Positions 6,089 to 13,124 of a stretch of DNA of 13,667 nucleotides are shown in pieces. The stretch is from assembly GCA_017536845.1 (NCBI GenBank), contig JAFWCP010000038.1:1-13667 (forward strand). Reading direction: 5' to 3'. The stretch's first letter is position 1; each line of letters begins with the position of its first letter. Made by a program: the position numbers and the translations under genes. This DNA is from Solobacterium sp. (GTDB taxonomy: Bacteria > Bacillota_I > Bacilli_A > Erysipelotrichales > Erysipelotrichaceae). Under the pieces are notes generated by a model, which saw nothing but the letters and a program-made list of their open reading frames with translations, was not told the origin of the DNA and did no database searches.

Positions 6089-6490
6089 TCAGCTTTTCAC
6101 AAGGACGCCTGTATTTCTCAGATATTCCACAACCTGCCTGTCCGCCGGAAGGAACTCTTCTTCTTGCATCTGCTCAGCCGTTTTCCATTGCTGGGCAAGA
6201 TGTTCTTTGAGATGCGGTGTTCCCTCTTCAATGCTGCAAAGGAAACAATCCATGGAAAGATGGAAGGGTTCATAGTCATGTTCCACCCGCATCAGGAAGG
6301 ATTCCACCTTGATCCGCATATCCAGTTCTTCTTTGATTTCGCGGATTAAGGCTTCTGATGGGGTTTCATCTTTCTCAATCTTGCCGCCCGGGAATTCCCA
6401 ATACCCTTTGAAATCCCCATAGCCGCGCATGGTGGTGAAATACCGCCCCTCATGGCAGATCACTGCCGCAGCAACTCTTACCGTCTTCAT
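6089..6490 (-). CDS. MutT-type Nudix hydrolase ((deoxy)nucleoside triphosphate pyrophosphohydrolase)
   Basis: The 133-residue product is a compact single-domain Nudix enzyme. The Nudix box G-x5-E-x7-REUxEExGU is complete from G36 to M58, with E42, R50, E51, E54 and E55 all present. The usual Gly near its end is Asp (EELDM), as in several MutT/NudG-like enzymes. WEFPGGK just before the box is typical of MutT. Such enzymes hydrolyse oxidised or non-canonical (d)NTPs to the monophosphate and pyrophosphate in the cytoplasm, cleaning the nucleotide pool; the exact substrate (8-oxo-dGTP or modified CTP/dCTP) cannot be read from sequence. Its ATG overlaps the TGA of the upstream hydrolase (ATGA), so it is translationally coupled to it. 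The operon ends at the hairpin 6011-6040. Confidence 0.9.
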   Translation of the reverse strand: MKTVRVAAAVICHEGRYFTTMRGYGDFKGYWEFPGGKIEKDETPSEALIREIKEELDMRIKVESFLMRVEHDYEPFHLSMDCFLCSIEEGTPHLKEHLAQQWKTAEQMQEEEFLPADRQVVEYLRNTGVLVKS

Positions 6491-7470
6491 GCTTCCGCCT
6501 CTTTCAGAAATCTCTGAATTGTTTCCGAATATTCCTCTTTCAGGAAGAACAGGCTGGCCACATGATCAGCCCGTGATGCCGCGTGCATTTCCTTCTTCCC
6601 TTTTTCCTTTGCTTCATACAGAATGCGCATGTTTGTATAGGGCACAATCGAATCCTTGCTGCCATGGAACAGCAGCACAGGCACAGTGCTCTTTGCGACC
6701 TGTCCCCTGATATCCGCTTCCCTGAAGCCGTAGCCGGCACAGGCTTTTGCCCACAGGGAGGCACCGTTCAGAAGGAGTTTCGGCGTAAAGCCGACGATAT
6801 TCTTCATGCTTGTTTCAAACATGACATAGGCATTGCGGTATCCTGCATCGGCAATGACCGCCTTCACATTTGCAGGCAGATCTTCACCCGAAGCCGCAAG
6901 AACCGTTGCCGCACCCATGGACTCGCCGAACAGGATAATCCTCGCCTCACTGTCTTTTTCTGTTACAAGATTTACCCAGGCCAGAACATCCTTTCTTTCC
7001 AGCCAGCCCATGCCGATATATTTCCCTTCCGAGTTTCCGGAAGCCCGCTGGTCGACTGAAAGAACATTGTACCCAAGCTCATGGAATAATACGCCAAAAC
7101 CCAGGGTATCAATTTCCGTATGGGTGGCCCGATAGCCGTGAAAGGCAATCACATAGTCATGGCTGTCGTTCCTTCTGAGATACCCTTTTAACAATAAGCC
7201 ATCGCTTTCCGCAGTCATCTCTTCTTCCGGCACATCCTGCATATACTCCCTGATGGCTTTTCCGTGCGCTTCCATATACAGGTGATAGGCATACTGGTCA
7301 GAATCAGGATGCGTGTAGGAATCATGCAGACGGGAAAGGGAACGCTGCCGTATGATATTGCCCATGCTGCGGCGGGCAATCATCGTGCGCATTGTTGTAT
7401 AGGACACTGCGGCAAATATCCCGCCGCTGATCAATGCCGTTTCGGCGATGGTTTTATAAGTCGGTTTCAT
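6487..7470 (-). CDS. membrane-anchored alpha/beta hydrolase
   Basis: The 327-residue product has an N-terminal hydrophobic segment (about residues 8-24) and then a serine hydrolase fold. The oxyanion strand IAFHGYR is at 108-114, and SVDQRASGNSEGKYIGMG follows at about 138-155. The nucleophile elbow is GESMGA with Ser184, the acid Asp273 in HGSKDSIVP, and the His303 in ADHVAS. This is the full triad order of Hydrolase_4/dienelactone-like enzymes, resembling extracytoplasmic hydrolases such as Bacillus YqkD. The substrate is unknown; an ester or a peptide is possible. GGAGG lies eight bases before ATG. A weak promoter (TTTCTG, 17 bases, TACAAT at 7495-7500) is upstream. It overlaps the Nudix gene by four bases, so the two share a transcript, though no functional link is evident. 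Confidence 0.88.
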   Translation of the reverse strand: MKPTYKTIAETALISGGIFAAVSYTTMRTMIARRSMGNIIRQRSLSRLHDSYTHPDSDQYAYHLYMEAHGKAIREYMQDVPEEEMTAESDGLLLKGYLRRNDSHDYVIAFHGYRATHTEIDTLGFGVLFHELGYNVLSVDQRASGNSEGKYIGMGWLERKDVLAWVNLVTEKDSEARIILFGESMGAATVLAASGEDLPANVKAVIADAGYRNAYVMFETSMKNIVGFTPKLLLNGASLWAKACAGYGFREADIRGQVAKSTVPVLLFHGSKDSIVPYTNMRILYEAKEKGKKEMHAASRADHVASLFFLKEEYSETIQRFLKEAEA

Positions 7471-7558
7471 TGGAAATACCTCCGTTACCCAGGTATTGTA
7501 CCCTGAAACACACCTTGCAGAAACAGCAATGATCAGGATTTGCGTCTTCTCTTATAAA

Positions 7559-7594
7559 ACAGCGGCACTGCCTCATCTGAGACAATGCCGCTGT
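7559..7594 (-). terminator. strong terminator of the large esterase gene
   Basis: On the minus strand a 16-bp stem (ACAGCGGCATTGTCTC against its near-complement, with only G-U deviations) is capped by AGAT and followed by TTTTATAAG. It lies 21 bases past the stop codon and separates this gene from the downstream hydrolase-Nudix operon. Confidence 0.85.
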
Positions 7595-7614
7595 ATCATT
7601 AATGCTTTTAAGAC

Positions 7615-10600
7615 TTACTGCATGATACCTGTCAGAGTATCGAATGTGTATGTCTTGCCGTTGATTTCGTGCGTGCCCTTGAGCATCGCGCCGGTGAGCA
7701 GGTCATAGTAGTAAACGCCGTTGTCGTTTGCATACCAGCCCTTGATCATCTGGCCGTACTTGTCATAACGCACCCACTTGCCTTCGGTTGCCGGATCTTC
7801 ACCCTGGAAGATGTAAGGCATCCAGACTTCCTTGTCCTTTGCCACAGCACCGTTGTCATTGGCATCCAGCCAGTACCAGGCATCGGTATTCGGGTCATAG
7901 ATTTCACGGCCTCTTTCAATCCTGTCATACTGGGTATCCCAGATGTTCTTGGTATCGCCGTAAACACCCTGCTGCACGCCGTCTTCGAACCAGTACAGCT
8001 TGCCTTCAACAACCTTGAAGCTGATTTCGTTGCCTGCTTCATCCTTGAAGCCGGTGTAGCCGTTGATGCGGATCAGCTTGCCTGTTTCGGTATCACGGGC
8101 AAAGTCCTTGAAGAAGTTCCAGATGTATTCAGCTTCCGGCTTGTAGTTCCAATGCGCATGGTTCTTGATCGCCGCTAAGCGGATGATGGCGCCGTTTCTG
8201 TTGGAGAGGGTGCCGTCCATCATTTCCTTTTCACCCAGCTTGGACCACTGGACATTCTCCAGGGCAACGCCATAGTATTCGTTCAGGCTGAGGTCATAGG
8301 TTTCGGAAACCGGAATGCCGTTGACCTTCTGGTAGGCCTGGATGAATTCGAACATCGAGACATTCGGGTCAGCCATCGTGATGGTAAGATCCGGGGTGAT
8401 GTGGAACTGGTACGGGGAGCTGCCGTCTACCGGGATCATGCCGAAGAAGTCATGGTCGCCGCAGATGTAGAGGTAAGGCACTTCGCCGCCTTCATAGTTC
8501 CCGGCAATTTCAAGGAGTTCCGTCTTGTCAACGCCCGGGCCGGACACAGCCGCCGCACCGGCGAAGACATTGCTGTACTTGACCGCATAGAGAGACGAAG
8601 CACTTGCACCTGCACTTAAGCCGGTGACATAGATCCTTGTCTTATCAATCTGCGGATACTTTTCTTCAAGCATGCTGATCCATTCAATCAGCTTATCGCC
8701 TTCCAGGCCGTCACAGCCGAAGAAGTTCGGGTTTGCTTCGTGGGTTGCGCTGTCAAGAACGACATCCTGCCATTCCGGTGCCACAACCATGAAGCCCTCC
8801 TGGCCGGCCAGTTCAACCCAGCCGGTTGTCTCGCCCTGGATTCTGGCATCGTTGCCGTTGCCGTGGAGCGTCACGATCAGCGGGACAGTTCCATCTTCCG
8901 CTTCGAGTGTGCTCTGCGGGATGTATTCAAACCATGTGTAGGATCCTTCGCCGTTGAGCGGTTCGTTGTAGTGCGGATAGTAGTTGACGCCGAAGTCATC
9001 TTCCATGTTGATGATCAGGGCATATAACGGATACGGGTCAGTCACCGCTGTGGCCGGAACATTGTAGAATTCCGTGACTTCGTTCATCTGCCTGTAGTTC
9101 TTCGCGAAGACATTCTTCCATGCGTTGGCATAGGCTTCCGCCAGGCTGCCGTCTTCACCGGTGACTACAACTGCCAGCGGGCTGTCGGTATTCTTATTGG
9201 CTGCTTCATACACAGCCTTGGCACCGGCTGCCGGGTTGGACAGATAGGCAGGAACAGGGATGTCAGCCTTGACATCGCCGATTTCACCACCGTATGTCAT
9301 GATGCCGGCGACCGCATACGCCTGCGGCAGGATGCAGTTGTTCACGAATGTCGCACCGTCATCAATGCCGATGACCTTGACGTTGGAGACAATGCCCAGC
9401 AGGCTGTTGAACTGCTCAGCTTCCGCTTCGCCGTACGCCTTGCCGTCAAACGGTGTGACGACAGTGACGGAACCGTCATAACGATTGACATGTTCAAGCA
9501 GGCCGAGTTCATCAATCAGTGCTTCCGCTTCACTTTCCGTCTTTGCGCCGGCATAGACATAGAATGCCGGGGAAGCAATGTTGGAGAAGTCGGACTTTCC
9601 GGAAGAACTGTAAGCATAGGTGTTGGCACCGGTCTTGGCCAGATCGGCAGTGCGAGGTTCCAGTGTCTTGGCCAGCTGGGCCATGATCTTCGGGGCATAC
9701 CAGAAGTAGTAGCCGGCCTTGCGGGGATGGATCGGGTCGTTCATGAAGAACAGGCTCAGATCCACATTTCTTGTTTCCGGGTCATTCCACATATCGACAA
9801 CATCAATGCCCCACTTTGCCTGTACCTTGCCAAGCGCGTTGATCATATCTTCATACGCTGCCGCAAAGGAAGCCTGCGCTGCGACTGCAGATTCATAAGA
9901 ACCTGTATACAGTTCCATGCCTTCTACTGTCAGATACGGGTTGATGTAGAAGAGAACCGGGCAGTTCCACTTTTCCTTCGCATAGGCGATGATGTATTCC
10001 ATGGCGCCGGTGACGTTGGAGTAATCCATGTCATCCACATTGAAGGATTCGGAGAGTTCGCCGATTTCAATGCCATTGCTGGCGTCGTTGGTGGACAGCT
10101 GGACAACCAGGGCATCCAGATGTTCAACATCCTTTAACGCACCGTTCCACAGCTGGGTGATATAGCTGATTTCTTCTCTGACGCCTTCCTTGAGGGCAAG
10201 GGTGCCGCCGGAGATGGCCTGCTTGATGGATGTGCTGCCGGACATCTTTTCGATGTATTCCGGGAACGCCATGCCGCCGGTCGCAAAGCCGTAGGTAATG
10301 GAAGAGCCAAGATACCCGATGGTCTTGCCTTCGAGGTTCTCAACTGTGCCTGCTTCCACGTTTTCAACATTCAGCGTATCGCTGTTGCCGTTGAGCAGTT
10401 CGGCAACCTTGTCATAGTTGACATTGAGCTGAGCTTCCTTGTCCATTTCATCATAGATGGCCTTGATTGCCAGGCATTCCTGATGATCCTTTTCCACATC
10501 TTCACTGTCCAGCAGGGTATCCGGAAGGGCGGCGATTCTGGCGTTCAGGTCATCCGCCGCATCAAGCTTGCCGACGGATTCCGCCAGCTGGGCCATGATC

Positions 10601-11550
10601 TTCGGGGCATACCAGAAGTAGTAGCCGGCCTTGAACGGGTGGATCGGGTCAGACATGAAGTAAGGACGCAGGTCGTTGTTGACGTTTCTTGTTTCGGGAT
10701 CATTCCACATGTCGACAACATCAATGCCCCACTTGCCCTGGATCTCATACAGAGCGGCAATCATGTCTTCATAGACGCCCTGATACTGCTCGTGCAGGAT
10801 CTTGGCGGTGTTTTCATCCCCGTTGGCAAATCTGTCGATGGCGTCATCGGTCAGATACGGGTTGACATAGTACAGAACCGGGCAGTTCCACTTTTCCTTC
10901 GCATAGGCGATGATGTATTCCATCGCGCCCATGATGGTGCTGTAGTCAAGATCTTCTGCCTTGAAGGATTCGCTCAGTTCACCTACCGGGATGCCAAGGC
11001 TGGCATCGTTGGTGGAGAGCTGGACGACCAGGGCATCGAGATGCTCGACATCCTTCAGAGCGCCGTCCCAGAGCTGTCTGACGTAGGAAATTTCATCTCT
11101 GACGCCTTCAACAAGAGCCAGCGGACCGCCGGAGATGGCCTGCTTGACAGACTCGGAACCAGACATCTGTTCGATGTATTCCGGGAACGCCACGCCGCCG
11201 GTCGCAAAGCCGTAGGTAATGGAAGAGCCAAGGTAACCGATGGTCTTGCCTTCGAGGTTTTCAACGGTTCCTTTTTCCACATTTTCTACATTGAGCGTAT
11301 CGCTGTTGGCATTGAGGAGTTCAGCAACCTTGTCATAGTTGATGCCTTCTTTTTCCTCATCGCTTAAAGCTTCATACGCTTCTTTGATGGACAGACATTC
11401 GAGATAGTCCTTCTCCACGTCCTCTGTCAGAAGCATGGATTCAGGAAGGGCAGCGATTCTGTCGTTGAGGGATGCTTCTTCAGCAGCGACCGGCAGCGGG
11501 AATAATGATACTGCCAGAGCAGCCGCTAAAAGCGGTTTGAAAGTTCTCAT
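7615..11550 (-). CDS. large secreted multidomain esterase: two SGNH domains, alpha/beta esterase, wall-binding-like C-terminus
   Basis: The 1311-residue product starts with a signal peptide (about 1-23, cleavage near VAA-EEA). Two homologous units follow (28-324 and 335-627), each with a short helical lead and an SGNH/GDSL hydrolase domain. Block I is GSSITYG (Ser110, Ser417; Ser replaces the usual Asp), block III is STND (Asn181, Asn488), and block V is DPIHP (Asp301/His304, Asp605/His608), so both look active. Residues about 631-840 are uncharacterised. Residues about 850-1150 resemble PHB-depolymerase/feruloyl-esterase-like enzymes: LHGNGND (895-901), nucleophile GLSAG (Ser979), acid in GDHD (1031-1034), and His in NHAHW (1131 or 1133). 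Residues about 1150-1311 are aromatic Gly/Asp repeats (WYWLD, GKWVRYDKYG, GVYYYD, NGKTYTFDTLTG) like choline/glucan-binding repeats, probably for wall attachment. The enzyme probably removes acetyl or feruloyl-type groups from polysaccharide outside the cell. AGGAGG lies eight bases before ATG; promoter and operator are at 11564-11585. Confidence 0.88.
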   Translation of the reverse strand: MRTFKPLLAAALAVSLFPLPVAAEEASLNDRIAALPESMLLTEDVEKDYLECLSIKEAYEALSDEEKEGINYDKVAELLNANSDTLNVENVEKGTVENLEGKTIGYLGSSITYGFATGGVAFPEYIEQMSGSESVKQAISGGPLALVEGVRDEISYVRQLWDGALKDVEHLDALVVQLSTNDASLGIPVGELSESFKAEDLDYSTIMGAMEYIIAYAKEKWNCPVLYYVNPYLTDDAIDRFANGDENTAKILHEQYQGVYEDMIAALYEIQGKWGIDVVDMWNDPETRNVNNDLRPYFMSDPIHPFKAGYYFWYAPKIMAQLAESVGKLDAADDLNARIAALPDTLLDSEDVEKDHQECLAIKAIYDEMDKEAQLNVNYDKVAELLNGNSDTLNVENVEAGTVENLEGKTIGYLGSSITYGFATGGMAFPEYIEKMSGSTSIKQAISGGTLALKEGVREEISYITQLWNGALKDVEHLDALVVQLSTNDASNGIEIGELSESFNVDDMDYSNVTGAMEYIIAYAKEKWNCPVLFYINPYLTVEGMELYTGSYESAVAAQASFAAAYEDMINALGKVQAKWGIDVVDMWNDPETRNVDLSLFFMNDPIHPRKAGYYFWYAPKIMAQLAKTLEPRTADLAKTGANTYAYSSSGKSDFSNIASPAFYVYAGAKTESEAEALIDELGLLEHVNRYDGSVTVVTPFDGKAYGEAEAEQFNSLLGIVSNVKVIGIDDGATFVNNCILPQAYAVAGIMTYGGEIGDVKADIPVPAYLSNPAAGAKAVYEAANKNTDSPLAVVVTGEDGSLAEAYANAWKNVFAKNYRQMNEVTEFYNVPATAVTDPYPLYALIINMEDDFGVNYYPHYNEPLNGEGSYTWFEYIPQSTLEAEDGTVPLIVTLHGNGNDARIQGETTGWVELAGQEGFMVVAPEWQDVVLDSATHEANPNFFGCDGLEGDKLIEWISMLEEKYPQIDKTRIYVTGLSAGASASSLYAVKYSNVFAGAAAVSGPGVDKTELLEIAGNYEGGEVPYLYICGDHDFFGMIPVDGSSPYQFHITPDLTITMADPNVSMFEFIQAYQKVNGIPVSETYDLSLNEYYGVALENVQWSKLGEKEMMDGTLSNRNGAIIRLAAIKNHAHWNYKPEAEYIWNFFKDFARDTETGKLIRINGYTGFKDEAGNEISFKVVEGKLYWFEDGVQQGVYGDTKNIWDTQYDRIERGREIYDPNTDAWYWLDANDNGAVAKDKEVWMPYIFQGEDPATEGKWVRYDKYGQMIKGWYANDNGVYYYDLLTGAMLKGTHEINGKTYTFDTLTGIMQ
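9670..10548 (-). repeat. intragenic duplication, copy 2 (second SGNH unit)
   Basis: This stretch encodes residues 335-627 of the large esterase and repeats 10579-11469 at an offset of 307 codons over the core. Blocks are nearly identical at DNA level, for example the run reading GCCGGTCGCAAAGCCGTAGG on the plus strand (near 10277 here and 11200 in copy 1). Divergence is concentrated in the helical lead and in the insert between the NPYLT strand and the DPIHP block. Confidence 0.85.
10579..11469 (-). repeat. intragenic duplication, copy 1 (first SGNH unit)
   Basis: This stretch encodes residues 28-324 of the large esterase. Shared runs with copy 2 include NYDKVAELLN, GKTIGYLGSSITYGFATGG, LDALVVQLSTNDAS and EYIIAYAKEKWNCPVL. 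Conservation of synonymous positions over long runs suggests recent duplication or ongoing gene conversion between the copies. Confidence 0.85.
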
Positions 11551-11563
11551 AAACTAATCCTCC

Positions 11564-11577
11564 TGTAAGTGCTTACA
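11564..11577. promoter_or_regulatory. cre-like / LacI-family operator at the large esterase promoter
   Basis: TGTAAGTGCTTACA is a near-perfect 14-base palindrome. It differs from the CcpA catabolite-responsive element consensus (TGWAANCGNTNWCA) only in the central CG. It starts at the last base of the -10 box and ends just before the AGGAGG of the esterase gene, the position where a repressor would block initiation. Control by CcpA or by another LacI-family sugar regulator is inferred. Confidence 0.6.
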
Positions 11578-11585
11578 TTTTACCA
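11577..11585 (-). promoter_or_regulatory. extended -10 promoter of the large esterase gene
   Basis: On the minus strand TGGTAAAAT gives an extended -10 (TG-N-TAAAAT, five of six consensus bases) about 27 bases before the start codon. No good -35 is seen at 16-18 bases, which is normal for extended -10 promoters. The predicted start point falls inside the cre-like palindrome. Confidence 0.5.
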
Positions 11586-12085
11586 TTCAAATACAGTACA
11601 GCGGCCGTTCTCTGGATGAATTGTTCATTCAGAATCTGAATAAAAAGTGTTCATTGTCGCAAGGTTTTCAGAAACACAACCTTATTAATATAAGGATACT
11701 CAGAACAGCTCCCGGCATGGACTCTCTGCCGTTCAGCCTGAAGGAGCTTCTGTGCTTCAGCCGGCAGAAAAGAACAGATGCATGGCGTTTTAAGCTGAAT
11801 GATGCCGGCCGGCCAATGCGCATTCAGTTTTCCTGCGGCAAGGGTCATGCACAATCATCATTGTGAAGATCCATGTGTTTTTGATTGCGGGCAATAAGAT
11901 TCAAAGAACCATGCAATGCAGTATCAACTCTTTCCGGACAATGCATGCCGGCTGCCTTCAGGAAAGGCATGTACCGGATTCAGAAGGGCATCATGAAAGG
12001 CAGTACCGTCAAAGCAGTACTGCCTGGTTTTCACTGATTTCCTTATTTGTTTTCAGCTGTCAGAGGCTGCACATCCTCGCAGAAT
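11586..12085. other. gene-free stretch between esterase and RpiR genes
   Basis: About 500 bases hold no ORF with a ribosome binding site. Two short open frames (plus strand 11621-11866, minus strand 11651-11854) lie antisense to each other and neither resembles a known protein. Present are scattered inverted repeats (for example CATGCC/GGCATG around 11945-11971) and the hairpin at 11998-12025. The base composition is similar to nearby coding DNA, so it may be a decayed gene that I cannot identify. Confidence 0.4.
11998..12025. terminator. hairpin, probable terminator after the RpiR gene
   Basis: A perfect 9-bp stem (AGGCAGTAC and its complement) closes a 10-base loop about 60 bases past the regulator stop. 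The T-run is weak on both sides (TTTC on minus, GGTTTTC on plus), so termination may be inefficient. Confidence 0.45.
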
Positions 12086-12847
12086 TCAGCCATGAAGCGT
12101 GCGGTAAAGGGTCATGACATAGCCCATCAGCACATGATAGCCCATGTTCTGTTCTTCTATCTGGCCGATGTGGATGACATCGTCAAAGGCTTCTTCATCT
12201 TCATGATGATCCTTCACCGTCCATAATACCGTATGCCCACGGCAGGCCCGGGCCCGCTTTTCCCCTAAGCCGCCATACCATCGCTCCTGCAGGGAGATGA
12301 AGATGACCAGGTCGTCTTCCTTTGCTTCGCCGATCATCTTTTTCTGCATGCTGTGGCTGCTGAAGGCATAGGCGCTTTTGCCCATGGCCGTCAGCCGCAG
12401 CTGCAGCAGGTAGATGATCGACATGGCCAGCTGGGAGCCAAGAAAGATGATGCTGCCATAGTCGGAAAACCGATCCAGCATGACTTCAACCCTGGCCGGA
12501 TCCAGGTCCCGGATGCACGCAGCCGCTTTGGCCATGTCATCAGCCATGGTCATCAGGGCTTCGCCGGGGTCAGCCCCTTCGGCAGATGGATTGCGCTGGC
12601 GCATGACATACTGCGACAGGGCAAGGTCGGCCTTGAAGGCCGTAAAGCTGCGGTAGCCAAGCTTCTTGATGAAACGGCTGACAGCCGGCTGGGAGACATA
12701 ATACCTTGCCGCCAGCTTTTCCATGGACAGGTCGCCGATGGCTGCCCTTTCATTGATCAGCCCAATGGCAATCATTGTATCCGTTTTCATGTCGTCACCA
12801 TAATTGGCAATATTCAGCAGCCTGTACAGCAAATACTGATCTGACAT
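12086..12847 (-). CDS. RpiR/MurR-family transcriptional regulator (HTH-SIS)
   Basis: The 253-residue product has the N-terminal HTH of RpiR regulators (about residues 20-75; LSMEKLAARYYVSQPAVSRFIKKLGYRSF, followed by FKADL). Its C-terminal half resembles a SIS sugar-phosphate-binding domain (about 110-235; IIFLGSQLAMSIIYLLQLRL, then EDDLVIFISLQ). Family members sense phosphosugars and control sugar or amino-sugar catabolism. The first SIS loop is less regular than the usual GxGxS, so the ligand may be unusual or the fold degenerate. The start at 12847 is the first ATG; its TGAGG is about 12 bases upstream. A TTG six codons earlier is an alternative. The gene is divergent from the carboxyltransferase gene at 13125, and a palindrome sits over its own -10 box, which suggests autoregulation. 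Control of the divergent gene is plausible but unproven. Confidence 0.85.
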   Translation of the reverse strand: MSDQYLLYRLLNIANYGDDMKTDTMIAIGLINERAAIGDLSMEKLAARYYVSQPAVSRFIKKLGYRSFTAFKADLALSQYVMRQRNPSAEGADPGEALMTMADDMAKAAACIRDLDPARVEVMLDRFSDYGSIIFLGSQLAMSIIYLLQLRLTAMGKSAYAFSSHSMQKKMIGEAKEDDLVIFISLQERWYGGLGEKRARACRGHTVLWTVKDHHEDEEAFDDVIHIGQIEEQNMGYHVLMGYVMTLYRTLHG

Positions 12848-12869
12848 ACTTTTTCTGAACCTCAATTAT

Positions 12870-12886
12870 GATCATTATACATGATC
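12870..12886 (-). promoter_or_regulatory. -10 box of the RpiR gene inside a GATCAT/ATGATC palindrome
   Basis: TATAAT on the minus strand (12874-12879) lies 27 bases before the ATG. A TTCGCT at 12896-12901 could be a poor -35 with 16-base spacing. The -10 is flanked by inverted repeats GATCAT (12870-12875) and ATGATC (12881-12886), an operator-like arrangement that would let a dimer cover the promoter. Confidence 0.45.
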
Positions 12887-13000
12887 TGCATTCACAGCGA
12901 ACGGAAAAACGCTGTCTTCTCTGCGGCATGGTTCATGTTTATCCTGTGATGATTGTTTCTCATAAGGATACATTTTATTCAAAATTGAAATTCATTTTGC

Positions 13001-13030
13001 TTGCTTTCTGAACTTGATGGGGGTTATAGT
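13001..13030 (+). promoter_or_regulatory. putative promoter of the carboxyltransferase gene
   Basis: TTGCTT (13001-13006) and TATAGT (13025-13030) are 18 bases apart. The -10 lies 95 bases before the ATG, leaving an untranslated leader of about 85-90 bases that contains the hairpin 13035-13077. Confidence 0.4.
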
Positions 13031-13034
13031 ATAA

Positions 13035-13077
13035 GGGGTGATTTGGTGTTTTTATTCCTGTTAAGGAAAATCTCCCC
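13035..13077 (+). promoter_or_regulatory. 5' leader stem-loop upstream of the carboxyltransferase gene
   Basis: GGGGTGATTT (13035-13044) pairs with AAATCTCCCC (13068-13077) with one mismatch. A second, inner or alternative stem TTCC/GGAA (13055-13058 and 13065-13068) has a 6-base loop. No T-run follows, so it is not a simple terminator. It may stabilise the mRNA or bind a regulator. It matches no riboswitch that I recognise. Confidence 0.35.
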
Positions 13078-13124
13078 GCATGAAATTGTATTAGAAATCT
13101 GTATCAGGAAGGGGACAAATATTC

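Noticed and set aside
9490..10137. 215-codon plus-strand frame opposite the large esterase
   Set aside because: An antisense shadow of the second SGNH unit; a similar frame opposite the first unit arises simply because the DNA is duplicated.
10483..11367. 294-codon plus-strand frame opposite the large esterase
   Set aside because: An antisense shadow; its resemblance to the frame at 9490-10137 reflects the duplicated SGNH DNA rather than a second gene family, and it has no start signals.
11621..11866. Short plus-strand ORF (81 codons) in the gap, antisense to a 67-codon minus-strand ORF
   Set aside because: Neither has a ribosome binding site, and neither product resembles a known protein.
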